From CAYZED01 sp964477445 (GTDB lineage Bacteria > Bacillota > Clostridia > Lutisporales > Lutisporaceae): 64,000 nucleotides of DNA. The notes beneath the pieces are model-generated. The model worked only from the letters and a program-made list of their open reading frames with translations, did no database searches and had not been told where the DNA came from. The position numbers and the translations under genes are program-made. Shown here one piece after another: positions 15,244 to 23,233 of this stretch (the stretch's first letter is position 1; every line of letters begins with the position of its first letter). The DNA is taken from contig CAYZED010000001.1 in NCBI GenBank assembly GCA_964477445.1, positions 186,001 to 250,000 on the forward strand. The letters are read 5' to 3'.

Positions 15244-17388
15244 TTGAAAAAGGCTCTAGTAATAGTAGAATCCCCTGCTAAAGTAAAAACCATAAAAAAA
15301 TTCTTAAGTAAAGACTATGCAGTGGAAGCTTCAATGGGACATATAAGAGACCTGCCGAAGAGTCAACTTGGAATTGATTTAGAAAATGACTTTGAACCTA
15401 AATATATAACTATTCGTGGGAAAAGCGAAATCACAAACAGATTAAAAAAAGAAGCTAAGAATGCGGAAATAATATATCTGGCGACTGACCCTGACCGAGA
15501 GGGAGAAGCTATATCATGGCATCTTAGTAAATTACTTGGGCTTGACGAAAAAAAAGTGAGAAGAGTTGTCTTCAACGAAATCACTAAGACAGCTGTAACT
15601 ACTGCCATAAAAAACCCAAGGGATCTTGATATGGACTTGGTTGATGCGCAACAAGCAAGAAGAATTCTTGATAGATTAGTTGGTTATAAAATAAGCCCAT
15701 TATTATGGAAAAAAGTTAAAAAAGGTTTAAGTGCTGGCCGCGTTCAGTCAGTGGCGGTTAGACTTATTTGTGATAGAGAAAACGAAATCAGAAGCTTTAT
15801 TGTTAAAGAATACTGGTCGCTTATTTCAAAGCTCTCAAAAATAAATGGTAAAAAAATATTTGATGCTAGATTTTTTGGAGTAGCTGGAGAGAAGTTGGAA
15901 ATAAATGATGAAGCTTCTATGAACAAATTACTCAAGGATCTTGATAAGGCAGAATACAAAGTCAGTAAAATAAAAAAAGGTGAAAAAAGAAGATCATCTC
16001 CACTTTCATTTACTAGGCGGTGCAAAACTTGCTTGGACGCATCTAAGTNNNNNNNNNNTACTACAAGCACAATGCAACAGGAAGCATATAAGAAACTTGG
16101 CTTTACGACTAAAAAAACCATGATGTTGGCGCAACAGCTATACGAAGGTATTGATATTAAAGGTGAAGGCACAGTTGGTCTTGTAACATATATTAGAACG
16201 GATTCGGTTAGAATTTCAGATGAAGCTAAAGCTGAAGCAGAAATTTATATAAAAGATAAATACGGTGCTGAATATTTATCAAATGGCAATAAAGCTCAAA
16301 AAACAGGTAAAAAAATTCAGGACGCACATGAAGCTATTAGACCTTCTTCTATAAATAGAGATCCAGAAATTATCAAAGCATCTCTTGAAAAAGATCAATT
16401 CAGATTATATGAAATGATTTGGGAAAGATTTGTCGCAAGTCAAATGGCATCTGCAATATATGATACTGTAAACATTGATATTATTGCAAAAAAATCTAAA
16501 AAAGAGTTCATTTTTAAAGCAGCGGGAAGTTTGTTAAAATTCGCGGGGTTCTTAAAAGTATACAGTGATGGAAAAGAAGATAAAGAAGAATTTAATGATA
16601 TTACAATACCGGATTTATCTGAAGGAGAAGTCCTCAGCTTAAAAGAATTGGAACCAAAACAACACTTTACAGAACCTCCAGCTCGCTTTACTGAAGCTAC
16701 TTTGGTTAAGATACTAGAAGAAAAGGGTATTGGACGACCGTCAACCTATTCTCCGATTATTTCAACAATACAGGATAGAGGTTATGTTGTAAAAGAGAAG
16801 AAATTTTTTATTCCTACCGATTTAGGTGAGAAAGTCACTGATTTGATGAGAGAATACTTTTCGAAAATTGTGAATGTTGAATTCACAGCCGATATGGAAA
16901 AAACTCTTGATGAAATAGCAGAGGGTAATGTTCCTTGGAAAAATATGATAAGAGAATTCTATACTCCTTTTGCGGTAACTCTTGAAGCAGCGGAACAAAT
17001 TATTGGGAAAATAGAGATTAAAGATGAAGAGAGCGAAGTTGTTTGTGAACTCTGCGGAAGATTGCTGGTGTTTAAGCAGGGAAAATTCGGAAAATTCTTA
17101 GCTTGTCCAGGATTTCCAGAATGTAGAAATACAAAAGCAATTGTAAAGAAACTCGATATTAAATGTCCAAAATGCGAAACTGGAGAGTTAATAGAGCGGA
17201 CCACTAAAAGGGGTAAAAAGTTCTTTGGTTGCAATACATACCCAACGTGCGATTTTGTTTCTTGGGATGAGCCAATAAATGAAAACTGCCCTGAGTGTGG
17301 AACTATTCTTTACAAGAAGTACGTTAAAGGTAAGTATATAAAAAAATGCAATAAAGAAGGCTGTGGATATATTGGAACAGAACTATAA
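15244..17388 (+). CDS. topA: DNA topoisomerase I (contains an assembly insert with a 10-N gap)
   Basis: Type IA topoisomerase relaxing negative supercoils. Toprim motif ALVIVESPAKVKTIKKFL and DPDREGEAISWHL; active-site Tyr in GLVTYIRTDSVRIS; three C-terminal zinc ribbons (CELCGR...CPGFPEC, CPKCE...CNTYPTC, CPECG...CNKEGC). TTG at 15244 is chosen: GAGGTG precedes it and the Toprim domain begins at once. Around 16011-16063 the conserved SSPLSFTTSTMQQEAYKK is split by 33 extra bases plus ten N, flanked by TACTA on both sides. Removing 48 bases restores the motif and a normal 698-residue protein. The insert is a multiple of three, so the frame is kept. Confidence 0.95.
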   Translation: MKKALVIVESPAKVKTIKKFLSKDYAVEASMGHIRDLPKSQLGIDLENDFEPKYITIRGKSEITNRLKKEAKNAEIIYLATDPDREGEAISWHLSKLLGLDEKKVRRVVFNEITKTAVTTAIKNPRDLDMDLVDAQQARRILDRLVGYKISPLLWKKVKKGLSAGRVQSVAVRLICDRENEIRSFIVKEYWSLISKLSKINGKKIFDARFFGVAGEKLEINDEASMNKLLKDLDKAEYKVSKIKKGEKRRSSPLSFTRRCKTCLDASKXXXXTTSTMQQEAYKKLGFTTKKTMMLAQQLYEGIDIKGEGTVGLVTYIRTDSVRISDEAKAEAEIYIKDKYGAEYLSNGNKAQKTGKKIQDAHEAIRPSSINRDPEIIKASLEKDQFRLYEMIWERFVASQMASAIYDTVNIDIIAKKSKKEFIFKAAGSLLKFAGFLKVYSDGKEDKEEFNDITIPDLSEGEVLSLKELEPKQHFTEPPARFTEATLVKILEEKGIGRPSTYSPIISTIQDRGYVVKEKKFFIPTDLGEKVTDLMREYFSKIVNVEFTADMEKTLDEIAEGNVPWKNMIREFYTPFAVTLEAAEQIIGKIEIKDEESEVVCELCGRLLVFKQGKFGKFLACPGFPECRNTKAIVKKLDIKCPKCETGELIERTTKRGKKFFGCNTYPTCDFVSWDEPINENCPECGTILYKKYVKGKYIKKCNKEGCGYIGTEL
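16016..16058. other. Extra 33 bases plus 10-N gap inside topA, flanked by TACTA
   Basis: The 33 bases at 16016-16048 (beginning GGCGGTGCAAAACTTGC) have no counterpart in TopA proteins and are followed by ten N. TACTA occurs directly before (16011-16015) and directly after (16059-16063). Either a contig end was extended into foreign or chimeric sequence, or the left tip of an inserted element with a 5-bp target duplication was captured. The sequence is not seen elsewhere in the window. Confidence 0.6.
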
Positions 17389-18805
17389 AGAAGAAATCAA
17401 TAAACAAAATTCTGAACAAAATTCTGAACAAAATGCAATAGTAATCGGAGGCGGTTTAGCGGGATGCGAGGCGGCTTGGCAATTAGCTACCAGAGGAATT
17501 AAAGTTAAGTTGTATGAGATGAGACCCATAAAAAATTCACCAGCACATCACACTGATAAACTAGCTGAACTTGTTTGTTCAAATTCATTACGTTCAAACA
17601 TGTTAGAGAATGCAGTTGGACTTCTAAAAGAAGAAATGAGAATGCTAAATTCTTTAATAATGAAATGTGCCGATGCATGTGCGGTTCCTGCTGGTGGAGC
17701 GCTAGCAGTGGATCGTGAAGATTTTTCTTCAATGGTAACTTTTATGATTGAAGAGCATCCTTTGATAGAACTAGTTAGAGAAGAATTTAAAGAATTGCCG
17801 CAAGAAGGAAATATTATTGTAGCAAGTGGACCACTGACTAGTGAAACGCTTGCAGAAGAAATATCAAAATTAACTGAGAGTAAACACCTTTATTTTTATG
17901 ATGCTGCAGCTCCTATAGTTACACTGGATTCATTAGATATGAATAAAATTTTTAGGGCTTCAAGATATAATAAAGGAGACGCAGATTATTTGAATTGTCC
18001 TATGGAAGAAAATGAGTATGAAACCTTTTGGAATGAACTTATAAACGCTGAAGTCGTTCCGCTGAATAGATTTGAAGAAGAAAAAGTATTTGAGGGATGT
18101 ATGCCTGTCGAAACAATGGCAAAAAGGGGCATACAAACTTTGTTGTTTGGACCTTTAAAGCCAGTGGGGCTTGAAGTACCAAAGACAGGACGTGATGCAC
18201 ATGCGATTATTCAGTTGCGTCAAGATAATAAAGAAGGAACTCTGTTTAACCTAGTAGGATTCCAGACTCATTTAAAATGGGGTGAACAAAAAAGAGTTTT
18301 TAGTATGATTCCGGGACTCGAGAATGCTGAATTCGTAAGATATGGGGTTATGCATAGAAATACATTCATAAATTCGCCGGAATTACTTAGTCCGACAATG
18401 CAGTTTAAAAAAAGAAGTAATCTTCTATTTGCGGGACAAATGACTGGTGTTGAAGGATATATCGAATCTGCATCTTCGGGTTTGATTTCTGGAATTAACT
18501 TAAGTCGAATCATTGAAGGAAAAGATCCGATAGTATTTCCTCCAGAAACTGCTCATGGAGCTTTGTGCCATTATATTACTGATAACACAAATAAAAAATT
18601 TCAACCCATGAATGTTAATTTTGGTATATTTCCAAATCTTACAAATGATGAAATCAAATCACTCGGCGAAAAATTTCTTGGTATTGTTACCCCTGATGGA
18701 AAGCGACCAAAAAAATTAAAAAAACCAGAGAAGTATAAACTCTATGCGGAACGAGCACTGATGAAAATATCCGAAACTAAAGTTATATTGAATATTTTAG
18801 ATTAA
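17363..18805 (+). CDS. trmFO: tRNA (uracil-54-C5)-methyltransferase, folate/FAD-dependent (TrmFO)
   Basis: TrmFO makes ribothymidine at position 54 of tRNA using methylenetetrahydrofolate and FADH2. The FAD-binding motif AIVIGGGLAGCEAAWQLA, the conserved CSNSLRSN, the catalytic-region GCMPVETMAKRG and GVEGYIESASSG are all present. The product is about 480 residues if the GTG at 17363 is used, overlapping topA by 26 bases; the TTG at 17372 is equally possible. The first 23 residues, including NSEQ repeats, are not conserved. Gene order topA-trmFO is as in Bacillus, but the xerC (codV) gene usually between trmFO and hslV is absent. Confidence 0.95.
   Translation: MDILEQNYKEEINKQNSEQNSEQNAIVIGGGLAGCEAAWQLATRGIKVKLYEMRPIKNSPAHHTDKLAELVCSNSLRSNMLENAVGLLKEEMRMLNSLIMKCADACAVPAGGALAVDREDFSSMVTFMIEEHPLIELVREEFKELPQEGNIIVASGPLTSETLAEEISKLTESKHLYFYDAAAPIVTLDSLDMNKIFRASRYNKGDADYLNCPMEENEYETFWNELINAEVVPLNRFEEEKVFEGCMPVETMAKRGIQTLLFGPLKPVGLEVPKTGRDAHAIIQLRQDNKEGTLFNLVGFQTHLKWGEQKRVFSMIPGLENAEFVRYGVMHRNTFINSPELLSPTMQFKKRSNLLFAGQMTGVEGYIESASSGLISGINLSRIIEGKDPIVFPPETAHGALCHYITDNTNKKFQPMNVNFGIFPNLTNDEIKSLGEKFLGIVTPDGKRPKKLKKPEKYKLYAERALMKISETKVILNILD
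17408..17431 (+). repeat. 12-bp duplication at the 5' end of trmFO
   Basis: AATTCTGAACAA twice in tandem, coding for NSEQ NSEQ, just before the FAD-binding domain. Confidence 0.8.
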
Positions 18806-18938
18806 TATGATATATTTTCTTTGGAAACTATTTTGATTTTTTAGAATATTCACATTTTTTAGAACAACTTTAAAATTTTAAATAAAATGAGGCAGAGGAA
18901 CCAATCGTTTCAATGGCCTTTTTGTTATGGAGGAAGAA

Positions 18939-19469
18939 ATGCTTCACGCAACTACTATCGTAGCCGTTAAAAGGAATGGAAAAGGCGCTATAGCCGGTGA
19001 TGGACAGGTCACAATGAGTCAGAGCACGATTATTAAATCAACAGCAAAAAAAGTTAGAAGATTATTCAATGGAAAAGTTATTACTGGATTTGCTGGGTCT
19101 GTAGCTGATGCGTTTACACTTTCAGAAAAATTCGAAGCAAAACTTGAACAACACGGTGGAAATTTAAAAAGAGCCGCAGTGGAGTTAGCAAAAGAATGGC
19201 GCAGTGATAAAATTTTAAGGAATTTGGAAGCCATTTTATTAGCGATGGATAACGAATCACTTTTACTTATATCAGGGAATGGGGAAGTAATTGAACCAGA
19301 TGATGATGTCATAGCTATTGGATCTGGTGGAAATTACGCTTTGGCCGCGGCTAAAGCCTTATACCAAAACACTGATTTAGAGGCGAAAGAAATCGCCACT
19401 AAAGCTTTGCTAATTGCAGCATCCATTTGTGTATTTACTAATGAAAATATTTCGGTTGAGGAGCTATAG
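18939..19469 (+). CDS. hslV: ATP-dependent protease subunit HslV
   Basis: Peptidase of the HslUV (ClpQY) two-component protease. The N-terminus MLHATTIVAVKRNGKGAIAG places the catalytic Thr directly after a short propeptide (MLHA). The ATG at 18939 is chosen over the ATG at 18927 because GGAGGAA lies between them at correct spacing. 176 residues, normal length; GDGQVT, GFAGSVADAFTL and AIGSGGNYALAAA are conserved. hslU follows after 2 bases. Confidence 0.96.
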   Translation: MLHATTIVAVKRNGKGAIAGDGQVTMSQSTIIKSTAKKVRRLFNGKVITGFAGSVADAFTLSEKFEAKLEQHGGNLKRAAVELAKEWRSDKILRNLEAILLAMDNESLLLISGNGEVIEPDDDVIAIGSGGNYALAAAKALYQNTDLEAKEIATKALLIAASICVFTNENISVEEL

Positions 19470-19471
19470 AC

Positions 19472-20875
19472 ATGAATAAAGAGCTTACACCAAGACAAAT
19501 AGTTGATGAGCTAGATAAATATATTATTGGCCAAGATAGAGCTAAACGCTCTGTAGCAGTGGCTCTGAGGAACAGATACCGAAGAGGTATGCTTGAAGAA
19601 GAATTAAGAGTTGAAGTGACTCCAAAAAATATTTTAATGATTGGACCCACTGGCGTTGGAAAAACTGAAATTGCGAGGCGCCTCTCAAAATTGGTTAATG
19701 CTCCATTTATTAAAGTAGAGGCCACTAAATTTACTGAAGTAGGTTATGTGGGTCGCGATGTTGATTCTATAATTCGCGATTTGGTAGAATCATCAATTAG
19801 AATGGTGAAGATAGAAAAAACGGCTGAGGTTGAATTATCAGCGAAAGAAATGGCTGCAGATATATTGGCGGAAGCATTACTTCCACTGCCTCATAAAAAA
19901 GAAACAGGTAATAAAAGTCCGTTCGAGGCTTTGATGGGATATACTTCTAAGGAGCCAGTTAAAGATGAGGCAACAATTCAAAAAGAAAATGAAATAAAGA
20001 ATAACAGATTTTACATAAAACAAAAGGTTCTCTTAGGTGAACTCGATGAGCAAATTGTAGATGTTCAAATTGAAGATACTTCGGCTACTTCTATGGATAT
20101 GTCTCAGGGCGTCGGAATTGAAATGATGACTTTTAACTTAAATGATGCTTTAGGCGGAATTTTGCCAAAAAAAACTAAGAGTAGGAAGCTTAAAGTCAAA
20201 GATGCTCTTAAATTGCTGACCCAGCAAGAAGCTCAGAAACTCATAGATATTGATGGTGTTCATGAAGAAGCTATAAGGCGAGCTGAAGAGCGAGGGATAG
20301 TTTTTATCGATGAGATAGACAAAATTGCTGGAAAGAGTTATTCTTCAGGGCCGGATGTTTCAAGAGAAGGTGTTCAAAGGGACATTCTCCCAATTGTTGA
20401 GGGAAGCACAGTAAATACGAAATATGGACCGGTTAAAACTGACTTTATGCTTTTTATTGGCGCCGGGGCATTCCATGTTGCTAAAGTAACAGACTTGATA
20501 CCTGAACTACAGGGTAGATTCCCAGTGAGAGTAGAATTAGATAGTTTAGGGAAAGAAGAATTCCGAAAGATATTAACACAGCCAAATAATGCTTTAGTGA
20601 AACAGTATAAAGGATTGATGATGGTAGAAGGTATTGATTTAGATATTAGAGAAGATGCACTAGATGAAATTGCAGAAGTTGCAGTCACTATGAACGAAGA
20701 GAATGAGAACATAGGCGCCAGAAGACTTTATACAGTAATGGAGAAATTATTCGAAGATCTTTCTTTTATCGCTCCAGAATTAACAGAAAAGCAAATATTA
20801 GTTGATAGAGAGTATGTAAATAAAGCCATGGGAGATAGGAAAGTTCCAAAAGACTTGAATAAATACATAATCTAG
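19472..20875 (+). CDS. hslU: HslU ATPase subunit of the HslUV protease
   Basis: AAA+ unfoldase that feeds substrates to HslV; 467 residues. N-terminal LTPRQIVDELDKYIIGQDRA, Walker A GPTGVGKTEIARRL, Walker B GIVFIDEIDKIA, the charged I-domain insertion between about 130 and 230, sensor RFPVRVEL, and the C-terminal DRKVPKDLNKYII tail that activates HslV. Translationally close to hslV and followed by codY, as in the B. subtilis clpQ-clpY-codY arrangement. Confidence 0.97.
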   Translation: MNKELTPRQIVDELDKYIIGQDRAKRSVAVALRNRYRRGMLEEELRVEVTPKNILMIGPTGVGKTEIARRLSKLVNAPFIKVEATKFTEVGYVGRDVDSIIRDLVESSIRMVKIEKTAEVELSAKEMAADILAEALLPLPHKKETGNKSPFEALMGYTSKEPVKDEATIQKENEIKNNRFYIKQKVLLGELDEQIVDVQIEDTSATSMDMSQGVGIEMMTFNLNDALGGILPKKTKSRKLKVKDALKLLTQQEAQKLIDIDGVHEEAIRRAEERGIVFIDEIDKIAGKSYSSGPDVSREGVQRDILPIVEGSTVNTKYGPVKTDFMLFIGAGAFHVAKVTDLIPELQGRFPVRVELDSLGKEEFRKILTQPNNALVKQYKGLMMVEGIDLDIREDALDEIAEVAVTMNEENENIGARRLYTVMEKLFEDLSFIAPELTEKQILVDREYVNKAMGDRKVPKDLNKYII

Positions 20876-20964
20876 AATTACTAAAAAATTAAAAATGAAT
20901 TTAAAAACGGATAAAAAAATTAGTAAATATATAATTCTTTGAATTATTTTGGAGGAAAGAAATA

Positions 20965-21747
20965 ATGGGATTACTTGAAAAAATGAGGAAGGTTAACAAG
21001 GTACTTCAGACGTCAAGTTCAAATCAACTCTCTTTTTTAGATTTATGTAAAAGTTTAAGTGAAGTACTAGATGCAAACGTTTATGTTGCTAGCCGAAAGG
21101 GAAGAATACTTGGATTTGCTTTAGGGACTAAAGATACATGTGACTTTTTACAAGAAGAAATTTTGCCTGAAAAAAAGTTGCCTGATAGTTATAATAAAAA
21201 AATATTGTCTCATAGTGAAACTGTTGCAAACACTATGGATGAAGGAACTATTTGCACCTTCGACTCAAAAACCACTTGCAGTAAAGGTACGAGATTTTCT
21301 ACTATAGTACCAGTGTATGGCAGTGGAGAACGACTTGGGACTTTGATAATTGGTAAATATGGACAGCAGTTTCATATGGAAGACCTCATTCTAGCTGAAT
21401 ATGGTGCGACTGTTGTAGGGATGGAAATATTAAGAGCTAAACATGATGAAACAGAAGCCGAAGATCGAAAAATGGCAGTAGTTGAAATGGCAGTGGACAC
21501 ACTTTCATTTTCTGAACAACAAGCAATTATACATATATTCGAAGAGATGAAAGGTGCTAAAAGCGGAATACTAATTGCCAGTAAAATAGCTGATAAAGCT
21601 CAAATCACTAGGTCGGTAATAGTTAACGCACTGAGAAAGTTAGAAAGTGCTGGGGTTATTGATTCACAATCACTTGGAATGAAAGGTACTAGGATTACTA
21701 TTCTTAATGAAAAGTTGGTAGCTAAAGTAAATAGTTTGAGATTTTAA
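20965..21747 (+). CDS. codY: GTP- and branched-chain-amino-acid-sensing repressor CodY
   Basis: Global nutritional regulator of low-G+C Gram-positives; 260 residues. N-terminal GAF domain (FLDLCKSLSEVLDANVYVAS...GKYGQQF) binds branched-chain amino acids; the C-terminal winged helix reads ASKIADKAQITRSVIVNALR then KLESAGVI, almost identical to the family consensus. Ribosome site TTGGAGG. It ends the topA-hslUV-codY block and lies just before flgB; in Bacillus CodY represses the fla/che promoter, so control of the neighbouring locus is plausible but not shown here. Confidence 0.97.
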   Translation: MGLLEKMRKVNKVLQTSSSNQLSFLDLCKSLSEVLDANVYVASRKGRILGFALGTKDTCDFLQEEILPEKKLPDSYNKKILSHSETVANTMDEGTICTFDSKTTCSKGTRFSTIVPVYGSGERLGTLIIGKYGQQFHMEDLILAEYGATVVGMEILRAKHDETEAEDRKMAVVEMAVDTLSFSEQQAIIHIFEEMKGAKSGILIASKIADKAQITRSVIVNALRKLESAGVIDSQSLGMKGTRITILNEKLVAKVNSLRF

Positions 21748-21752
21748 GATGC

Positions 21753-21804
21753 AAGGATGTATTAAAAAGATTTTTATCTTTTGGTATATCCTTTCTGTTT
21801 TTTT
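21753..21804 (+). terminator. Probable intrinsic terminator after codY
   Basis: AAGGAT...AAAAGAT pairs with ATCTTTT...ATCCTT with internal mismatches, followed after a few bases by seven T (21798-21804). It separates codY from the flagellar locus. Confidence 0.6.
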
Positions 21805-21906
21805 AGATATAAAGTATCGATAATACTAATGAGAACTAAGATTAATTATCAACACAAATAAATATATACCATATATAGTGATAATATTATTTAATTACAC
21901 AAATTT

Positions 21907-21939
21907 TTATGTACATAAGTATAATTTATCTGATATTAT
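21907..21939 (+). promoter_or_regulatory. Candidate fla/che promoter with palindromic operator
   Basis: The 12-bp perfect palindrome TTATGTACATAA (21907-21918) is followed by an extended -10, TGATATTAT (21931-21939). No good -35 is seen at 17 bases, which fits an activator-dependent or extended -10 promoter. A start near 21946 would leave a 39-base leader before flgB. The palindrome could be a regulator site. Confidence 0.45.
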
Positions 21940-21984
21940 ATAAGAGGGTATATTTGTTTGTTACAAGTAGAATGGAGGAGCGAA

Positions 21985-22401
21985 ATGTTTGAAAAAATTG
22001 CGGGTAAGACTGCTTTCCTTGAGAAGGCACTAAATGCTTCTTGGATGCGAAATGAAGTACTAACAAATAATATCGCAAACGCTAATACTCCGAATTTTAA
22101 ACGATCGGACGTAACGTTTGATGAAGTTTTGAGTAATATAACTGGCCCTGAAATTCCAATGAGAGAAACTGGTTCGGGGAATAAAAAGTTTTTACCAGTA
22201 AGTGAAATGGCTGTCATGGCCAGTATGGAACCTAGAATTGTACAAGATACATCTAGTAGAACAAGAAAAGATGGAAATAATATAGATGAAGATGTTGAAA
22301 TGGCAGAACTTTCGAAGAATACTATTAAATTTAATGGGTTGATTCAAATGATTTCAGGTGAATATAATAAGCTAAAATCCGCTATAAGCGGGGGGAGGTA
22401 G
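21985..22401 (+). CDS. flgB: Flagellar basal-body rod protein FlgB
   Basis: Proximal rod subunit, 138 residues. The Flg_bbr signature reads LNASWMRNEVLTNNIANANT then PNFKRSDV. ATG at 21985 follows ATGGAGGAG and gives the usual short N-terminus; an in-frame TTG 27 bases upstream lacks a ribosome site. First gene of the flagellar locus; flgC begins 5 bases after the stop. Confidence 0.95.
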   Translation: MFEKIAGKTAFLEKALNASWMRNEVLTNNIANANTPNFKRSDVTFDEVLSNITGPEIPMRETGSGNKKFLPVSEMAVMASMEPRIVQDTSSRTRKDGNNIDEDVEMAELSKNTIKFNGLIQMISGEYNKLKSAISGGR

Positions 22402-22406
22402 TATAA

Positions 22407-22844
22407 ATGGGCTTCTTTGATAGTATGAATGTTAGTGCATCTGCATTGACGGCTGAAAGACTAAGAATGGATGTTATATCGAAGAACATTGCTAATGCTA
22501 ACGTAACAAGAACAGCGAATGGTGGGCCTTATAGAAGAGCAATGGTTATTTTTGAAGCTAGCAATGGACAAAAACCCTTTAGCGAATATCTTAATGAAGC
22601 TAGTAAAACGATGGTCGGCGGGGTCAAGGTATCAGGAATCATTGAAGACACATCACCATTTAAAGAAGTGTACGATCCATCACATCCTGATGCTAATGAT
22701 GACGGATATGTGAAAATGCCAAATGTGGACATAATGGCTGAAATGGTTGATATGATTACTGCAACTAGGTCCTATGAAGCCAATGTAACTGCAATGACTA
22801 ATACGAAGAATATGGCTTTGAAGGCGTTAGAAATTGGAAGATAA
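22407..22844 (+). CDS. flgC: Flagellar basal-body rod protein FlgC
   Basis: Rod subunit, 145 residues. N-terminal SALTAERLRMDVISKNIANA and the C-terminal VDIMAEMVDMITATRSYEAN with NTKNMALKALEIG are the conserved rod/hook terminal helices. The ribosome site GGGGGAGG spans the flgB stop, indicating coupled translation. Confidence 0.96.
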   Translation: MGFFDSMNVSASALTAERLRMDVISKNIANANVTRTANGGPYRRAMVIFEASNGQKPFSEYLNEASKTMVGGVKVSGIIEDTSPFKEVYDPSHPDANDDGYVKMPNVDIMAEMVDMITATRSYEANVTAMTNTKNMALKALEIGR

Positions 22845-22896
22845 ATTCTGAAACCAAAACTAATAATACTAAAATATTAGATAAGTGGTGTGAAAT

Positions 22897-23217
22897 ATGA
22901 TAAATATGGGGACTGAGTTAATAAAAAGTGTAACAAACAATCCTATCGGAAAAACTATTGGATCATTAGATACAAATAATGCTACATCTGGTGAGACGAT
23001 TAATTTTGGGTCATTTTTAAATGATGCGATAGCTAGTGTAAATAATTTACAGAACGATGCTGATACTTTAAAAATTAATTTTGCCGCAGGAAAAACTGAT
23101 AATATTCAAGATGTTATGATTGCCATGCAGAAAGCGGATGTCGCTTTCCAAATGACGGTACAAGTTAGAAATAAAATTTTAGAGGCATATCAAGAAATAA
23201 TGAGAATGCAGATGTAA
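22897..23217 (+). CDS. fliE: Flagellar hook-basal body complex protein FliE
   Basis: 106 residues. FliE joins the MS ring to the rod. The C-terminal half matches the family: GKTDNIQDVMIAMQKADVAF then QMTVQVRNKILEAYQEIMRM. It follows flgC as in Bacillus (flgB-flgC-fliE-fliF). Confidence 0.95.
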   Translation: MINMGTELIKSVTNNPIGKTIGSLDTNNATSGETINFGSFLNDAIASVNNLQNDADTLKINFAAGKTDNIQDVMIAMQKADVAFQMTVQVRNKILEAYQEIMRMQM

Positions 23218-23233
23218 TGATAGAGGTGATTAG

